A DNA stretch of 38,499 bases from an uncultured beta proteobacterium (lineage in GTDB: Bacteria > Pseudomonadota > Gammaproteobacteria > Burkholderiales > Rhodocyclaceae). Numbering within the stretch: position 1 is the first letter of the stretch; every line of letters begins with the position of its first letter. The notes beneath the pieces are model-generated. The model had not been told where the DNA came from, did not search any database, and saw only the letters and a list, made by a program, of their open reading frames with translations. Made by a program: the position numbers and the translations under genes. The DNA is taken from the NCBI GenBank assembly GCA_903917505.1, contig CAIXAY010000523.1, forward strand, positions 1 to 38,499, read 5' to 3'. Of this stretch, positions 29,869 through 37,453 are shown in pieces.

Positions 29869-31269
29869 GTGATCAAAGTTACCGTACTATCAGTTTCCGA
29901 CGGACGCGAGCGCGTTCATGACCAGCTCGTCCCCTACATCAGGGAACAGGCCGAACGCATCAAGGCGAGCCTCGAAAAGACCGGCCAGGCGCAGGTGCAG
30001 ATCGTCGACGAGATCATCTGGAACAACGAGCTCGCCAAGTCGCAGGGCCGCGTCGCGCTGGCCGGTTTCCCCGACGCGGTGATCTTCAACGTTCCGGTTT
30101 TCGCTTTCCCCAATTTCTCGATGATCGCCGCTTCGCTGCAGACGGTTCCCTGCCTGGCCATCGCGCCGGTCAACGGCAAGCTGCCGGGACTCGGCGGCCT
30201 GCAGGCGGCGACCAACGCCATCCGCCAGGTCGGCATGCAGTGCGACAAGGTGTGGGGCAACATCGACGAGCCCGATACCCTGGCGCGCGTGATGACCTTC
30301 CTGCACGCCGCGCACGCGGTGAGCACGCTGCGCGGCCAGGTCTATGGCCTGATCGGCGGCCGCAGCATCGGCATGGCCTCGGGCGCGGCCAACGGCGACG
30401 CCTGGATGAAGATCTTCGGCGTCGATGCCGACCATGTCGACCAGTCCGAAATCCTGCGCCGCGCGAATCTGATGGATGAGGCCAAGGTCGATGTCGCGCT
30501 CGCCTGGCTGACCGAAAAGATGGGCGCCATCAACTACGACGGCGACAAGCTGACCGACGATTCGCTGCGCATGCAGATCAAGTGCTACATGGCGACCAAG
30601 GAACTGGTCGCCGAGAAGCGCTTCGATTTCGTCGGCGTCAAATGCCACTACGACCTCAGCGAATACTATGTGACGCAATGCATTTCCGCGGCGTTGTGCA
30701 ACGATCCTTACGACTGGGACGGCGCCAAGGAACCGGTGGTCTTCTCGTGCGAAGCCGATTCGGACGGCGCGCTGACCATGCAGATCATGAAGCTGGTCTC
30801 CGACCAGCCGGTGCTTTTCTTCGATTTCCGCCACTACGACAAGGCCGCCGGCGTCTTCATTTTCTGCAACTGCGGCTCGATGTCGACCTGGTACGCGGCG
30901 CGCAGCAAGGATCCGGGCGAGAACCTGAAGCGGGTCACCCTGCACCCGATCATCGGCAAGTACGCCGGCAAGGGAGCGCACGTGCAATACATCGCACGCG
31001 CAGGCGACGTGACGCTCGGCCGCCTGACGCGCGTCGGCGAGCAGTACAAGATGACGCTGTTCCGCGGCCATCTGCGCGACTTCCCGCAGGAGAAGCTGCA
31101 GGAATCCTGTCCGGTCTGGCCGCACGGCTTCGTCGCCGTAGACATCGATCCCGAGCAGCTGATCCAGAACTACGACAGCAATCACGTGCACGGCATCTAC
31201 GGCGACCACATCGCCGAACTGGTGAAGTTCTGCGAACTCAAAGAGATCCAGTGCGATGTGCTGGGCTAG
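29869..31269 (+). CDS. L-fucose/L-arabinose isomerase family protein, short form, GTG start
   Basis: This 466-residue protein belongs to the FucI/AraA-type isomerase superfamily, which interconverts unphosphorylated aldoses and ketoses at a metal centre. It is about 120 residues shorter than E. coli FucI. Recognisable parts are GLIGGRSIGMASGAANGDAWMKIFGVDADHVDQ and the metal-site block around Glu295 (CEADSDGALTMQ) and Asp319 (LFFDFR), followed by a C-terminal His-rich segment (SNHVHGIYGDH). GTG 29869 is preferred (GGGGAG eight bases upstream) over a TTG at 29842 that overlaps the permease. Being directly downstream of the importer suggests it acts on the imported sugar. The substrate is unknown. 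Confidence 0.82.
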   Translation: MIKVTVLSVSDGRERVHDQLVPYIREQAERIKASLEKTGQAQVQIVDEIIWNNELAKSQGRVALAGFPDAVIFNVPVFAFPNFSMIAASLQTVPCLAIAPVNGKLPGLGGLQAATNAIRQVGMQCDKVWGNIDEPDTLARVMTFLHAAHAVSTLRGQVYGLIGGRSIGMASGAANGDAWMKIFGVDADHVDQSEILRRANLMDEAKVDVALAWLTEKMGAINYDGDKLTDDSLRMQIKCYMATKELVAEKRFDFVGVKCHYDLSEYYVTQCISAALCNDPYDWDGAKEPVVFSCEADSDGALTMQIMKLVSDQPVLFFDFRHYDKAAGVFIFCNCGSMSTWYAARSKDPGENLKRVTLHPIIGKYAGKGAHVQYIARAGDVTLGRLTRVGEQYKMTLFRGHLRDFPQEKLQESCPVWPHGFVAVDIDPEQLIQNYDSNHVHGIYGDHIAELVKFCELKEIQCDVLG

Positions 31270-31297
31270 GACAGGAAACTGAACAGGGGAGACTCCG

Positions 31298-31885
31298 ATG
31301 CAAGAATCACTCGTCACCTTGCTCGCCGAACTTGAAGACTTCGGCAAAGCCAACGACGCGACGATCACCGACCGGCCGCGGCGCATGCTCAACATCACGC
31401 GCGACACCGGCGAGTTTCTCGACGTGCTGGTGCGCGCCACCAACGCGCGCCGCGTACTCGAGATCGGCACCTCGAACGGCTATTCGACGCTGTGGCTGGC
31501 GCAGGCCGCGCGCGCGGTCGGCGGCAAGGTAACGACCGTCGACCTGTCGCGCTTCAAGTTCGAGATGGCGGCCGGCAACTTCGCGCGCTCGGGGCTCGCG
31601 GCATTCATCGTGCAGGTCCAGGACGATGCCGGCAAGCTGCTCGCGCGCCAGGACGACGGCGCCTACGACCTAATCTTCCTCGATTCCGAGCGCCCCGAAT
31701 ATCCGGGTTGGTGGCCCGAGATCCGGCGCGTTCTGAGGCCGGGCGGGCTGCTCGTCGTCGACAACGCCACTTCGCACGTCGCCGAGATGGCGCCCTTCGT
31801 CGCGCTGGTCAAGGCCGACAATCAGTTCGCGAGTTGCCTGGTGCCGGTCGGCAACGGCGAGTTCATGGCGACGCGCGCAAGCTAG
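31298..31885 (+). CDS. SAM-dependent O-methyltransferase family protein
   Basis: A 195-residue class I methyltransferase of the catechol/caffeoyl-CoA O-methyltransferase type. SAM motif I is VLEIGTSNGYSTLWLA (residues 53-68). The acidic residue after strand 2 is in VTTVDLSRFK, and the metal/catalytic Asp regions are LIFLDSERPEYPGWW and GGLLVVDNATSH. It has a GGGGAG ribosome site and lies between two sugar isomerases in one operon. Such enzymes normally methylate catechols or small polar acceptors. Its role in a sugar cluster is unclear: it could modify an intermediate or have a divergent function. Confidence 0.83.
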   Translation: MQESLVTLLAELEDFGKANDATITDRPRRMLNITRDTGEFLDVLVRATNARRVLEIGTSNGYSTLWLAQAARAVGGKVTTVDLSRFKFEMAAGNFARSGLAAFIVQVQDDAGKLLARQDDGAYDLIFLDSERPEYPGWWPEIRRVLRPGGLLVVDNATSHVAEMAPFVALVKADNQFASCLVPVGNGEFMATRAS

Positions 31886-31902
31886 CCCCGGGAGAGCAAG
31901 CA

Positions 31903-32397
31903 ATGCCCGGCGATGAGATCTGGATCGGCAACGATCACGGCGGTTACGAACTCAAGTTGCAGGTCGTCGAGCGCCTGAAGAAGAAAGGGCTCGCCGTGCA
32001 TGACGCCGGCACCCATTCGACCGACATCGTCCGCTATCCGTATTTCGCGGCCGAGGTCGCCGGCGCCGTATCGACGGGCCGCGCGCGCCGCGGCATCCTG
32101 ATCTGCTCGACCGGCATCGGCATGAGCATCATCGCCAACAAGTTCAAGGGCGTGCGCGCCTCGCTATGCACCAGCACCTACATGGGCAAGATGACGCGCG
32201 CGCACAACGACTCGAACATCCTCTGCCTCGGCGGCAAGATCACCGGCGTTTTCGAGGCGCTCGACATTCTCGATGCCTGGCTGGGCACCGACTACGAAGG
32301 CGGCCGGCACGCCATCTCGCTCGGCCTCATCAAGGACGCCGAGGAATCCATCTGCAACCCGGACGGCTGGCATCCCGAGGCAGCGCCAACGGCCTGA
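31903..32397 (+). CDS. RpiB/LacA/LacB-family sugar-phosphate isomerase
   Basis: The 164-residue protein follows the RpiB family: IWIGNDHGGYELK (Asp11-His12), VRYPYFAAEVAGAV, the active-site loop RGILICSTGIGMSIIANK with catalytic Cys68, and His101 in TRAHNDSNILCLGGK. The family isomerises ribose-5-phosphate, allose-6-phosphate, galactose-6-phosphate or tetrulose-phosphates. The usual CGTGIG is CSTGIG here, and there is a 15-residue C-terminal extension (NPDGWHPEAAPTA end). Placement in the sugar operon suggests a special substrate rather than housekeeping RpiB. It ends the plus-strand operon. Confidence 0.9.
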   Translation: MPGDEIWIGNDHGGYELKLQVVERLKKKGLAVHDAGTHSTDIVRYPYFAAEVAGAVSTGRARRGILICSTGIGMSIIANKFKGVRASLCTSTYMGKMTRAHNDSNILCLGGKITGVFEALDILDAWLGTDYEGGRHAISLGLIKDAEESICNPDGWHPEAAPTA

Positions 32398-32408
32398 GCG
32401 CCAGCAAT

Positions 32409-32429
32409 CAGCGGCCGTTCAAGCCGCTG
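32409..32429. terminator. Hairpin at convergence of the two sugar operons
   Basis: A 7-bp GC-rich stem (32409-32415 with 32423-32429, loop of seven) lies in the 47-bp gap between the converging operons. There is no clear U-tract on either side, so termination efficiency is doubtful. Confidence 0.4.
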
Positions 32430-32444
32430 GTCCGGCGCGAACGA

Positions 32445-32843
32445 TTACTTTCTTTCGGAAAGCTCGATCGTCGCCTTGTCCGGCCCCTCGATGTAAGAAA
32501 TGGTCAGGCCCGGCCGCGGACTCCACGGTTCTTCAAGAATGGTCACGCCTTTCGCGCGCAGGTCGGCAACGGTCTCGGCCATGTTGTCTACGGCGAATCC
32601 GAAGTGATCGGTGCCGAAACGGGTCCGCAACGACGGCTGATTTGGCGCATTGTCGCCTTCCTCGCCCTCGAGTTGGCCGAAGACGATGAAGTTGAAACCG
32701 GAGATGTCGAAATAATAGACTTTCGACCCCTTGAATTTCCCCTCGAACGTGATCCTGGCGCCGATCTTATCGACATACCATTGCGCCGTTCTCTCGACAT
32801 CGACAGCCTTGAGATGGATATGATCAACTCTGAAACTTGGCAT
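32445..32843 (-). CDS. VOC (glyoxalase/bleomycin-resistance fold) family protein
   Basis: A 132-residue vicinal-oxygen-chelate protein with two beta-alpha-beta3 modules. It begins MPSFRVDHIHLKAVDVERTAQWY (first metal-ligand His), has GTDHFGFAVDNMAETVADLRAKGV at the start of the second module and ends with TISYIEGPDKATIELSE (Glu ligand). Family members include glyoxalases, epimerases, dioxygenases and resistance proteins. ATG 32843 with a GGGAAG site is chosen over a TTG five codons upstream. It is last in the minus-strand operon. An isomerase or epimerase role would fit, but this is inference. Confidence 0.87.
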   Translation of the reverse strand: MPSFRVDHIHLKAVDVERTAQWYVDKIGARITFEGKFKGSKVYYFDISGFNFIVFGQLEGEEGDNAPNQPSLRTRFGTDHFGFAVDNMAETVADLRAKGVTILEEPWSPRPGLTISYIEGPDKATIELSERK

Positions 32844-32908
32844 GATATTTCTTCCCAATTTGAAAACCGTTAAAATTCATACGGCATGGTGCCGCCGGCA
32901 AAACGCCG

Positions 32909-33733
32909 TCACTCCGAATAGACGCTCTTGATCAGCGGGAGCAAATAAGACGCCGCCTGACTGGCGGCCGAATCCGGATCCGGCACCGGAAATATTTCCA
33001 GCGAGCACCAGCCGGAATACTTGGCCCGCTTCAGACTCCTGAATATGTCGACAAAATCCGTGTGCCCCCAGCCGGGCGCATGCCGGTTTGAATCGGCAAG
33101 ATGGATATAGGCGATGTCGGCGATGTGCTTCTCCAGTTCGCCGCCTATCGTGCGATCCTCGATGTTCATGTGAAAGACGTCAGGCATCAGCTTGAAATTC
33201 GGCCGATTGACTTTCTTGACGAGTTCCGCGCCCTCTTCGACACTGTTGATGAAATTGATTTCATAACGATTGACGGGCTCGAGGATCAAGGTGACGCGCT
33301 TCGCTTGCGCGTATTCGCACAGGTCGGTGAGCAGGTCGATGAATCGGCCTTCGGCTTTTTCCTTGCCGTCCTCGCCTATCCTGCCGCGCACGCGGCCGAT
33401 ATTGACGAGCTTCCCGTAGTTCGCGGCGAGATCGATAAAATCCCTGAACAGGCTGCTGAGCGTATTCCTGCGCGCTGGGTCCGGATCGGTAAACATATAA
33501 CCGGTTTCCGCATAGACCTGGCCGGTTGAAATGCAGGACACTTCCAGGCCGTTATTTTTCAGCAGCGCGTCAAGTTTTGCCGGATTGATTTCGGCTGCGC
33601 TCTTCAAGGCGAGTTCGACGCCTTGGTAGCCCAGTTCGGCGGCGCGCGGGATGAATTCGTCGAAGCCGCGGTAGACGACAAAAGCGGAAGGCAGGGCATT
33701 GCTGGCGGCGATGGCGATGGATAGCTTGATCAT
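32909..33733 (-). CDS. Sugar epimerase/isomerase, xylose-isomerase-like TIM barrel (1)
   Basis: A 274-residue AP-endonuclease-2/xylose-isomerase-like barrel. The expected divalent-metal set can be seen: Glu in LILEPVNRYE, Asp in MPDVFHMNIED, His in YIHLADSNRHAPGWGHTDF and Glu in CSLEIFP. This E-D-H-E pattern with the NR-HxPGxGHxDF segment is typical of D-tagatose 3-epimerase/hydroxypyruvate-isomerase relatives, which epimerise or isomerise free keto-sugars or keto-acids. It lies between the racemase-fold gene (50 bp upstream, with a hairpin) and the VOC gene. The substrate is not known. Confidence 0.88.
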   Translation of the reverse strand: MIKLSIAIAASNALPSAFVVYRGFDEFIPRAAELGYQGVELALKSAAEINPAKLDALLKNNGLEVSCISTGQVYAETGYMFTDPDPARRNTLSSLFRDFIDLAANYGKLVNIGRVRGRIGEDGKEKAEGRFIDLLTDLCEYAQAKRVTLILEPVNRYEINFINSVEEGAELVKKVNRPNFKLMPDVFHMNIEDRTIGGELEKHIADIAYIHLADSNRHAPGWGHTDFVDIFRSLKRAKYSGWCSLEIFPVPDPDSAASQAASYLLPLIKSVYSE

Positions 33734-33748
33734 CTCTTTTCCTCTTCG

Positions 33749-33777
33749 GGCTTCAACAGCGCTGCCGCCGTGAAGCC
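33749..33777 (-). other. Intercistronic hairpin
   Basis: Between the racemase-fold gene and TIM barrel 1, a 7-bp stem (33749-33755 with 33771-33777) closes a 15-nt loop that itself contains the palindrome CAGCGCTG. With no U-run it is more likely an mRNA processing or stability element than a terminator. Confidence 0.4.
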
Positions 33778-33783
33778 GCTATG

Positions 33784-34464
33784 TTAGCTGGAGATGCTTG
33801 CACCGGCATTTTCCAGCGCCGTTTTGACCGCCAGCAGGCCCGGGCGCAAGCTCGACAGCACCGGCTTGCCGGTTGCTTTGGCGATGGTTTCCTGCATGCG
33901 CGCCATCGACGCCTGCGCCAGAATGATGACGCCGACCTGGTCGGCGATGGCCAGCGCGGCTTTCAGCAGGATCTCGTCATGGACTTCCGGCTGGCCCGCG
34001 TTGAGCGCCTGCAGCGCGCCTTTGGCCAGGCCTTCGACGATGTTCACCGATCTCCCCGAGCGGCCGGCGACGGCATGCACCAGGCGCCGGGTCGGCGCCA
34101 GTGTCGTATCGACCGTCGCCAGCACGGCGATGGACGGTGAGATCGCGACGGCCTGCCTGACCATGGGCTCGTCGATTCGCAGGATAGGCACCTTGATGAA
34201 GGGCTGTATCTCGCCGACGATATCGCCCATCGACGAGCAGGTGCTGAGAATCAGATCGACGCCCATGTCCTCGGCGGCGCGGCAATAGGCGAAGAGGCGA
34301 CGCTTGACGTCGCGCGTAACGACATTGCCTGCCGCGATCACGTCGGGAATCAGGCTGTCGTCGAAGATGCTGACCAGGCGCTGCCCGGGCAGGAGTTCAG
34401 CGAACATCGCCTTGGTCGGCTCGATGATCGAGAACGCCGTGTAGATTGCCGCTACTGTTTTCAT
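33784..34464 (-). CDS. Asp/Glu/hydantoin racemase-fold protein lacking the second catalytic Cys
   Basis: A 226-residue protein of the Asp/Glu racemase superfamily (also maleate isomerase, hydantoin racemase and arylmalonate decarboxylase). The first catalytic position is Cys76 (LILSTCSSMGD). The second, usually in an LGCAGM-type motif, reads ILAQASMARM, with Gln184 in place of Cys. A two-base racemase reaction is therefore unlikely; one-cysteine members can act as decarboxylases or isomerases. Start ATG 34464 (MKTVAAIYTA) is chosen on the AGGAGCGGGG site. It lies inside the sugar operon, 30 bp after the epimerase gene. Confidence 0.82.
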   Translation of the reverse strand: MKTVAAIYTAFSIIEPTKAMFAELLPGQRLVSIFDDSLIPDVIAAGNVVTRDVKRRLFAYCRAAEDMGVDLILSTCSSMGDIVGEIQPFIKVPILRIDEPMVRQAVAISPSIAVLATVDTTLAPTRRLVHAVAGRSGRSVNIVEGLAKGALQALNAGQPEVHDEILLKAALAIADQVGVIILAQASMARMQETIAKATGKPVLSSLRPGLLAVKTALENAGASISS

Positions 34465-34494
34465 TTTCCCCGCTCCTTCCGGCATGACGCCCGG

Positions 34495-35511
34495 CTATTT
34501 CAGGTAGAGATCCTTCATTTTCCCCGCGTAATCGTCGTACAGCGCGAGCAGGCGGTCTTCGAGCGCGTCCTTCTCCGGATCGACGCTGTGCGCTTCGGCT
34601 TCGTACCAGGCGAGTATCGATTTGAGGCCCTCGTGCAGCGTGATGTCGGCCTTGAAGTCGGGAACCGCGCTGCGCAATTTCGAGTTGTCGAAGAGGCCGG
34701 CGTAGGTCTTTTCAAAATACAGATGCGAGCAAAGATTGGGCGCCGCGCTGCGCAAGAGTTCCGAGGGAACATGGACGATGGTCGGTGCCTTGCCGACCAG
34801 CCGCCCGAACTCGAGGTAGAGATCGTTCCAGATGCGGCGCTCTTCGCCGGTCACATGGTAGTCCTCGCCGAAAGTCCTGGCGTTGCCGGCGATCGCCACA
34901 TAGCCTTTGGCCAGGTCAGGGACGAAGGTGAAGGTCCACGGCGTGCAGCCGTCGCCGAACATGACCAGCCGCTTGCCGCGGCGGATGCGGTCGACGATGC
35001 CGAAGTTCTGGCGCAGCACGCCGATGTTCGCGGCGCCCGGGCCGTAGGTCAGCGAGGGCCGGACGATGGTGATCGGCAGCTTGTCCTGCTTGATCGACTT
35101 CCACAGCGCCTTCTCCATCTCGGCCTTGTTCAGCGCGTAGGGGAAGACCGGGTCGTCCCACAGCGTTTCCATCGCCTCGACGGTCGGGACGCTGCGGTAG
35201 GGCCGCTGGTAGGCGGCGATGCTCGAAGTCACGACGATGTGCCCGGCGTTGCCGCCGAAAGCGCGCGCCGTCGAGCGCGCGTCATCGGCGGTAAAGCAGA
35301 TCATATCGATAACGACGTCATAACGCGTGCGCTGCATCGCCGCTTCGAATTCTTCTCGGCGCATGCGGTCGCCGACCAGTTGCTCGACGCCGCTGGCCGA
35401 TGGCGCTTTGCTGCCGCGGTTGAAAACCGCGACCTCGTCGCCCTTGGCAACAAATTGCCTGACGATTTCGCGGCTGATGACGCCGGTTCCACCCAGGACC
35501 AGTACTTTCAT
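34495..35511 (-). CDS. NAD-dependent epimerase/dehydratase family protein (extended SDR)
   Basis: A 338-residue extended short-chain dehydrogenase. The NAD-binding motif is VLVLGGTGVISREIVRQF at the N-terminus, the catalytic Ser/Thr region is HIVVTSSIAAYQRP, and the YxxxK pair is in PYALNKAEMEK. RPSLTYGPGA follows, then a substrate-domain region (GCTPWTFTFVPDLAKGYVAIAG). The family oxidises, epimerises or dehydrates sugars and sugar acids, usually as nucleotide forms. With no nucleotidyltransferase here, a free sugar-acid or lactone substrate is plausible. It is 18 bp after the beta-hydroxyacid dehydrogenase gene. Confidence 0.88.
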   Translation of the reverse strand: MKVLVLGGTGVISREIVRQFVAKGDEVAVFNRGSKAPSASGVEQLVGDRMRREEFEAAMQRTRYDVVIDMICFTADDARSTARAFGGNAGHIVVTSSIAAYQRPYRSVPTVEAMETLWDDPVFPYALNKAEMEKALWKSIKQDKLPITIVRPSLTYGPGAANIGVLRQNFGIVDRIRRGKRLVMFGDGCTPWTFTFVPDLAKGYVAIAGNARTFGEDYHVTGEERRIWNDLYLEFGRLVGKAPTIVHVPSELLRSAAPNLCSHLYFEKTYAGLFDNSKLRSAVPDFKADITLHEGLKSILAWYEAEAHSVDPEKDALEDRLLALYDDYAGKMKDLYLK

Positions 35512-35529
35512 TTCCCTGCCCTCCTGACC

Positions 35530-36420
35530 TTACCTGCTGATGACGTAGCCGGACGTCTGTTCGTAGAGCTTGACCACGCTCGACAGATCCTCGTCGCCCC
35601 AGCCCTGGGCCAGCGCCTTGCCGAGCATGCCCTTGACCGCGTCGAAGACAGGCGTCGTCAGGCCGAGGTCGGCGGTGAGCTGCGTCACCAGACCCAGATC
35701 CTTATTCATCATCGCCAGCGAAAACGCCGGCGAGAAATCGCGGTCGAGAATTTTCGGCAGCTTGGCTTCGGCGACCAGGCTGCGGGCGCCGCCCTTGCCG
35801 ACGATTTCGATGAAGAGTTCCGGATCGATGCCGCTCTTGGCGGCGATCGACACCGCTTCGACGAAAGCCAGCAGGTTGATCGCGTACATCGTGTTGTTGG
35901 CCAGCTTGGCGTAGGAACCGTTGCCGCTCGCGCCGAGATAGTAGGCGGCCTTGCCCATGGCCAGGAAGACCGGCTCGCAGCGATCGAAAACAGCCTTGTC
36001 GCCGCCGCCGACCATGAAAGCCAGCGTGCCCTGCTTGGCCTGCGGCGCGCTGCCGGTGACCGGGCAGTCGAGCATGGTCAGGCCCTTGGCGGCGACGATG
36101 CCGGCGAGATTCTTGCTCGTCGATGGCAGGATGGTGCTGCTGTTGAGAATCAGCAGGCCGGGCTTGGCGCCCTTGAGAATGCCTTGCTCGCCGAGCACGA
36201 CGTCTTCGCTGTCGCGGTCGTTCTTGACCATGATCACCACCGCCTCGACGCTGGCCGCGACTTCCTGCGGCGTCGCGCAGCCGGTCGCGCCGTGCGCGGC
36301 CAGCTCAGCGACCTTGGTGGCCAGCTGATCGTAGACGAAGACTTGATAGCCGGCCTTGAGCAGGTTGTCGGCCATCGAAGAACCCATGATGCCCAGTCCG
36401 ATTACACCTATCTTTTTCAT
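35530..36420 (-). CDS. NAD(P)-dependent beta-hydroxyacid dehydrogenase (GarR/LtnD-type family)
   Basis: A 296-residue member of the 3-hydroxyisobutyrate dehydrogenase family. It has the Rossmann motif IGVIGLGIMGSSMADNL, the signature region LDCPVTGSAPQAKQGTLAFMVGG (118-139) and catalytic Lys172 in GNGSYAKLANN. L-threonate 2-dehydrogenase (LtnD) of sugar-acid pathways belongs to the same family, which makes oxidation of a sugar acid possible, but family membership does not give the substrate. It differs clearly from the copy at 21471-22349. A 13-bp hairpin separates it from the upstream TIM-barrel gene. Confidence 0.9.
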   Translation of the reverse strand: MKKIGVIGLGIMGSSMADNLLKAGYQVFVYDQLATKVAELAAHGATGCATPQEVAASVEAVVIMVKNDRDSEDVVLGEQGILKGAKPGLLILNSSTILPSTSKNLAGIVAAKGLTMLDCPVTGSAPQAKQGTLAFMVGGGDKAVFDRCEPVFLAMGKAAYYLGASGNGSYAKLANNTMYAINLLAFVEAVSIAAKSGIDPELFIEIVGKGGARSLVAEAKLPKILDRDFSPAFSLAMMNKDLGLVTQLTADLGLTTPVFDAVKGMLGKALAQGWGDEDLSSVVKLYEQTSGYVISR

Positions 36421-36447
36421 TGCGCCTTCCCTTTCGAAAATGTACGA

Positions 36448-36478
36448 AGGCTCGCCGCGCGAATTGCGCGGCGAGCCT
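36448..36478 (-). terminator. Strong intercistronic hairpin
   Basis: A perfect 13-bp GC-rich stem (36448-36460 with 36466-36478, loop of five) lies between TIM barrel 2 and the beta-hydroxyacid dehydrogenase gene. Downstream on the minus strand there is no U-run, so partial termination or protection of the upstream mRNA from 3' decay is more likely than full termination. Confidence 0.65.
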
Positions 36479-36501
36479 GCTTCGGCAAGACCTGCTGCGA
36501 G

Positions 36502-37431
36502 CTACCGCGGCAAGAGAGTCCTGATGTAGTCGCGGTTCATCGCGCAGACGGTCAGGCCGTCGCCGCCGTAATGCTCGCAGAGAAATGCGCTCTTGTAGCC
36601 GCAATCGAGCGCTTTCTGGATGGCGATGCGGTAGTTGATGATGCCAAGCGCCATCGACGTCGGATAGGAGGCGATGAGATTCTGCGCCTTGTCCTCGACG
36701 CGCATGTAGTTCTTGACGTGCCAGTACTTGAGGTAGGGGCCGAGCTTCTCGATCATCGACAGCCAGTGCTCGACCGGGCGATGCAGGCGGACGAGGTTGC
36801 CGATGTCGGCGTTGGCGCCGACGCAGGGCACATCGACGTCGTTGAGGAATTTCACGGTGCCGTCGGCGGTGCCGATATAGGTGTCCTCGTACATTTCGAG
36901 CGAGACTTCGAGGCCGAGCTGTTCGGCGTGCTTGCCGAGTTCGCGGATGCGCGAGACCGCTTTCTGGTAAATGACCGGATCGTCGGGATTCTTGACGCCA
37001 TCGGCGGTCCAGAACCAGAGTTCGGCTTTCTGCGCCGGCGTCAAAGGCCCGAACAGCCCGAAGGAAACGGCTTCGCAGCCGATCTCCGCGGCCGTCTCGA
37101 GCAGGCGGTGGCTATAGACCAGATGCTCGTCGCCGCGCTCGGGATCGATGACGCTGCGGCGCGCCGTCGAGATCGCCGGAATGGAAAGGCCGATCGACTT
37201 GGTCAGCGCCATGAATTCGCGCCGGCGTTCGGGCGAGAGATCGGCCACGCACAGCCAGCTGTCGGTCGGGTCGAGTTCGGTGAAGCCGGCGTCTACGACC
37301 TGGCTCAGCGTCTTGGCCCAGCCCTCGACCGACTGGTTCTGCACCGAAGTGCCGTCCGGCAGCGTGCCCGGAAAAGTCACCATGGCCGCGGCGATCGGCC
37401 AGTTGTCGCGATTTCTGTTTGCTGTGGTCAT
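36502..37431 (-). CDS. Sugar epimerase/isomerase, xylose-isomerase-like TIM barrel (2)
   Basis: A 309-residue xylose-isomerase-like barrel, larger and distinct from barrel 1. The likely metal residues are Glu in VSLEMYEDTY, Asp in CVGANADIGNLVR, His in LKYWHVKNYM and Glu in FLCEHYGGDGL. ATG 37431 (MTTANRNRDNWPIAAAM) is chosen by its GGAGA site; the frame runs 54 codons further upstream into denD. It sits 22 bp after the DenD-like gene. Two different barrels in one operon point to two isomerisation or epimerisation steps, or one decarboxylase-like step, since some members of this fold decarboxylate 3-keto sugar acids. Confidence 0.86.
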   Translation of the reverse strand: MTTANRNRDNWPIAAAMVTFPGTLPDGTSVQNQSVEGWAKTLSQVVDAGFTELDPTDSWLCVADLSPERRREFMALTKSIGLSIPAISTARRSVIDPERGDEHLVYSHRLLETAAEIGCEAVSFGLFGPLTPAQKAELWFWTADGVKNPDDPVIYQKAVSRIRELGKHAEQLGLEVSLEMYEDTYIGTADGTVKFLNDVDVPCVGANADIGNLVRLHRPVEHWLSMIEKLGPYLKYWHVKNYMRVEDKAQNLIASYPTSMALGIINYRIAIQKALDCGYKSAFLCEHYGGDGLTVCAMNRDYIRTLLPR

Positions 37432-37453
37432 TGCGGTGTCTCCAAAAAAGTGT

